64,000 nucleotides of DNA, taken from Bradysia coprophila. Taxonomy: Eukaryota; Arthropoda; Insecta; Diptera; Sciaridae. Every line of letters begins with the position of its first letter. The stretch's first letter is position 1. Position numbers and translations under genes: made by a program. The notes under the pieces were generated by a model, which saw only the letters and a list, made by a program, of their open reading frames with translations, had not been told where the DNA came from and made no database searches. The DNA lies in NCBI RefSeq assembly GCF_014529535.1, contig NW_023503616.1, positions 5,008,584 to 5,072,583 on the forward strand. The letters run 5' to 3'. This document shows positions 63,883 to 64,000 of the stretch, one piece after another.

Positions 63883-64000
63883 TTTTGTTTCGATCTGCTT
63901 GCCGTTTCTAAGAGATGGAATTTACACTGTATCATCACTGTAAACATGGATGATTAATCTCTGCTAGTAATAACTAATTGGCTCTACTGATTCTAACAGT

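Larger units (their letters stand above)
61147..64000. other. Noncoding end of the window
   Basis: It contains a CAGGTCCGGACT repeat fragment (62244-62400), a single hydrophobic minus-strand frame at 62673-62915 that I cannot place in a gene, and an inverted TTACTTCATT repeat at about 63713-63882. No gene is supported. Confidence 0.45.

Noticed and set aside
1..64000. tRNA, rRNA or snRNA genes
   Set aside because: I looked for A/B box pairs with a clover-leaf and for conserved rRNA or snRNA words and found none convincing; a covariance-model scan would be decisive.

Overview
The window is nuclear DNA of an insect, most likely a dipteran and probably a lower (nematoceran) fly. The base composition is AT-rich, most introns are short (about 55 to 90 bp) with ordinary GT-AG ends, and several genes have TATA boxes. 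Two neighbours, a UV-type Rh3/Rh4 opsin and seven in absentia (sina), are nested on opposite strands as in Drosophila. Species cannot be fixed from the sequence.

Layout. 0.6-2.7 kb: a two-exon ISG12/IFI27-like gene (+) and a Cys/Pro-rich secreted-protein gene (-). 4.5-5.4 kb: a cluster of hairpins and a 530-bp element with an 8-bp target duplication. 8.77-10.03 kb (-): a decayed gene with the RuvC-I, RuvC-II/zinc-finger and RuvC-III signatures of TnpB/Fanzor RNA-guided nucleases. 11.6-15.2 kb: hairpins, MITEs, a 683-bp element with a second element nested in it, and a 5'-truncated LINE with an 11-bp target duplication. 16.1-21.4 kb (-): a complete eight-exon opsin of 377 aa, with the intronless sina gene (+) inside intron 4 and an RCSI-like site beside its TATA box. 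24.8-27.3 kb (+): an 827-aa secreted acidic protein I do not recognise. 31.1-33.7 kb (-): a complete five-exon divergent ionotropic receptor of 622 aa. 36.6-37.3 kb (+): a small Gly/Tyr-rich secreted protein. 38.6-40.1 kb: three large hairpins. 42.9-43.5 kb (+): a YLPP/poly-Thr secreted protein. 44.6-46.2 kb (-): threonine synthase-like 2. 48.7-50.1 kb (+): a protein with a UBF-type N-terminal domain and one HMG box. 54.3-54.8 kb (+): a small Cys-rich secreted protein. 56.0-57.5 kb: a 1.56-kb foldback element. The rest is AT-rich noncoding DNA with dispersed repeats.

How the genes relate. Only the opsin/sina pair forms a meaningful unit: in Drosophila sina is needed for R7 photoreceptor fate and Rh4 is expressed in R7 cells. 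The other genes are independent single transcription units. Exon joins were made by eye: for the opsin, receptor, threonine synthase-like, IFI27-like, Gly/Tyr, YLPP and small Cys-rich genes every junction keeps frame and the total length is a multiple of three. Non-gene DNA is dominated by small inverted-repeat elements, many with readable target-site duplications, and by a set of hairpins whose arms differ while their loops look alike.
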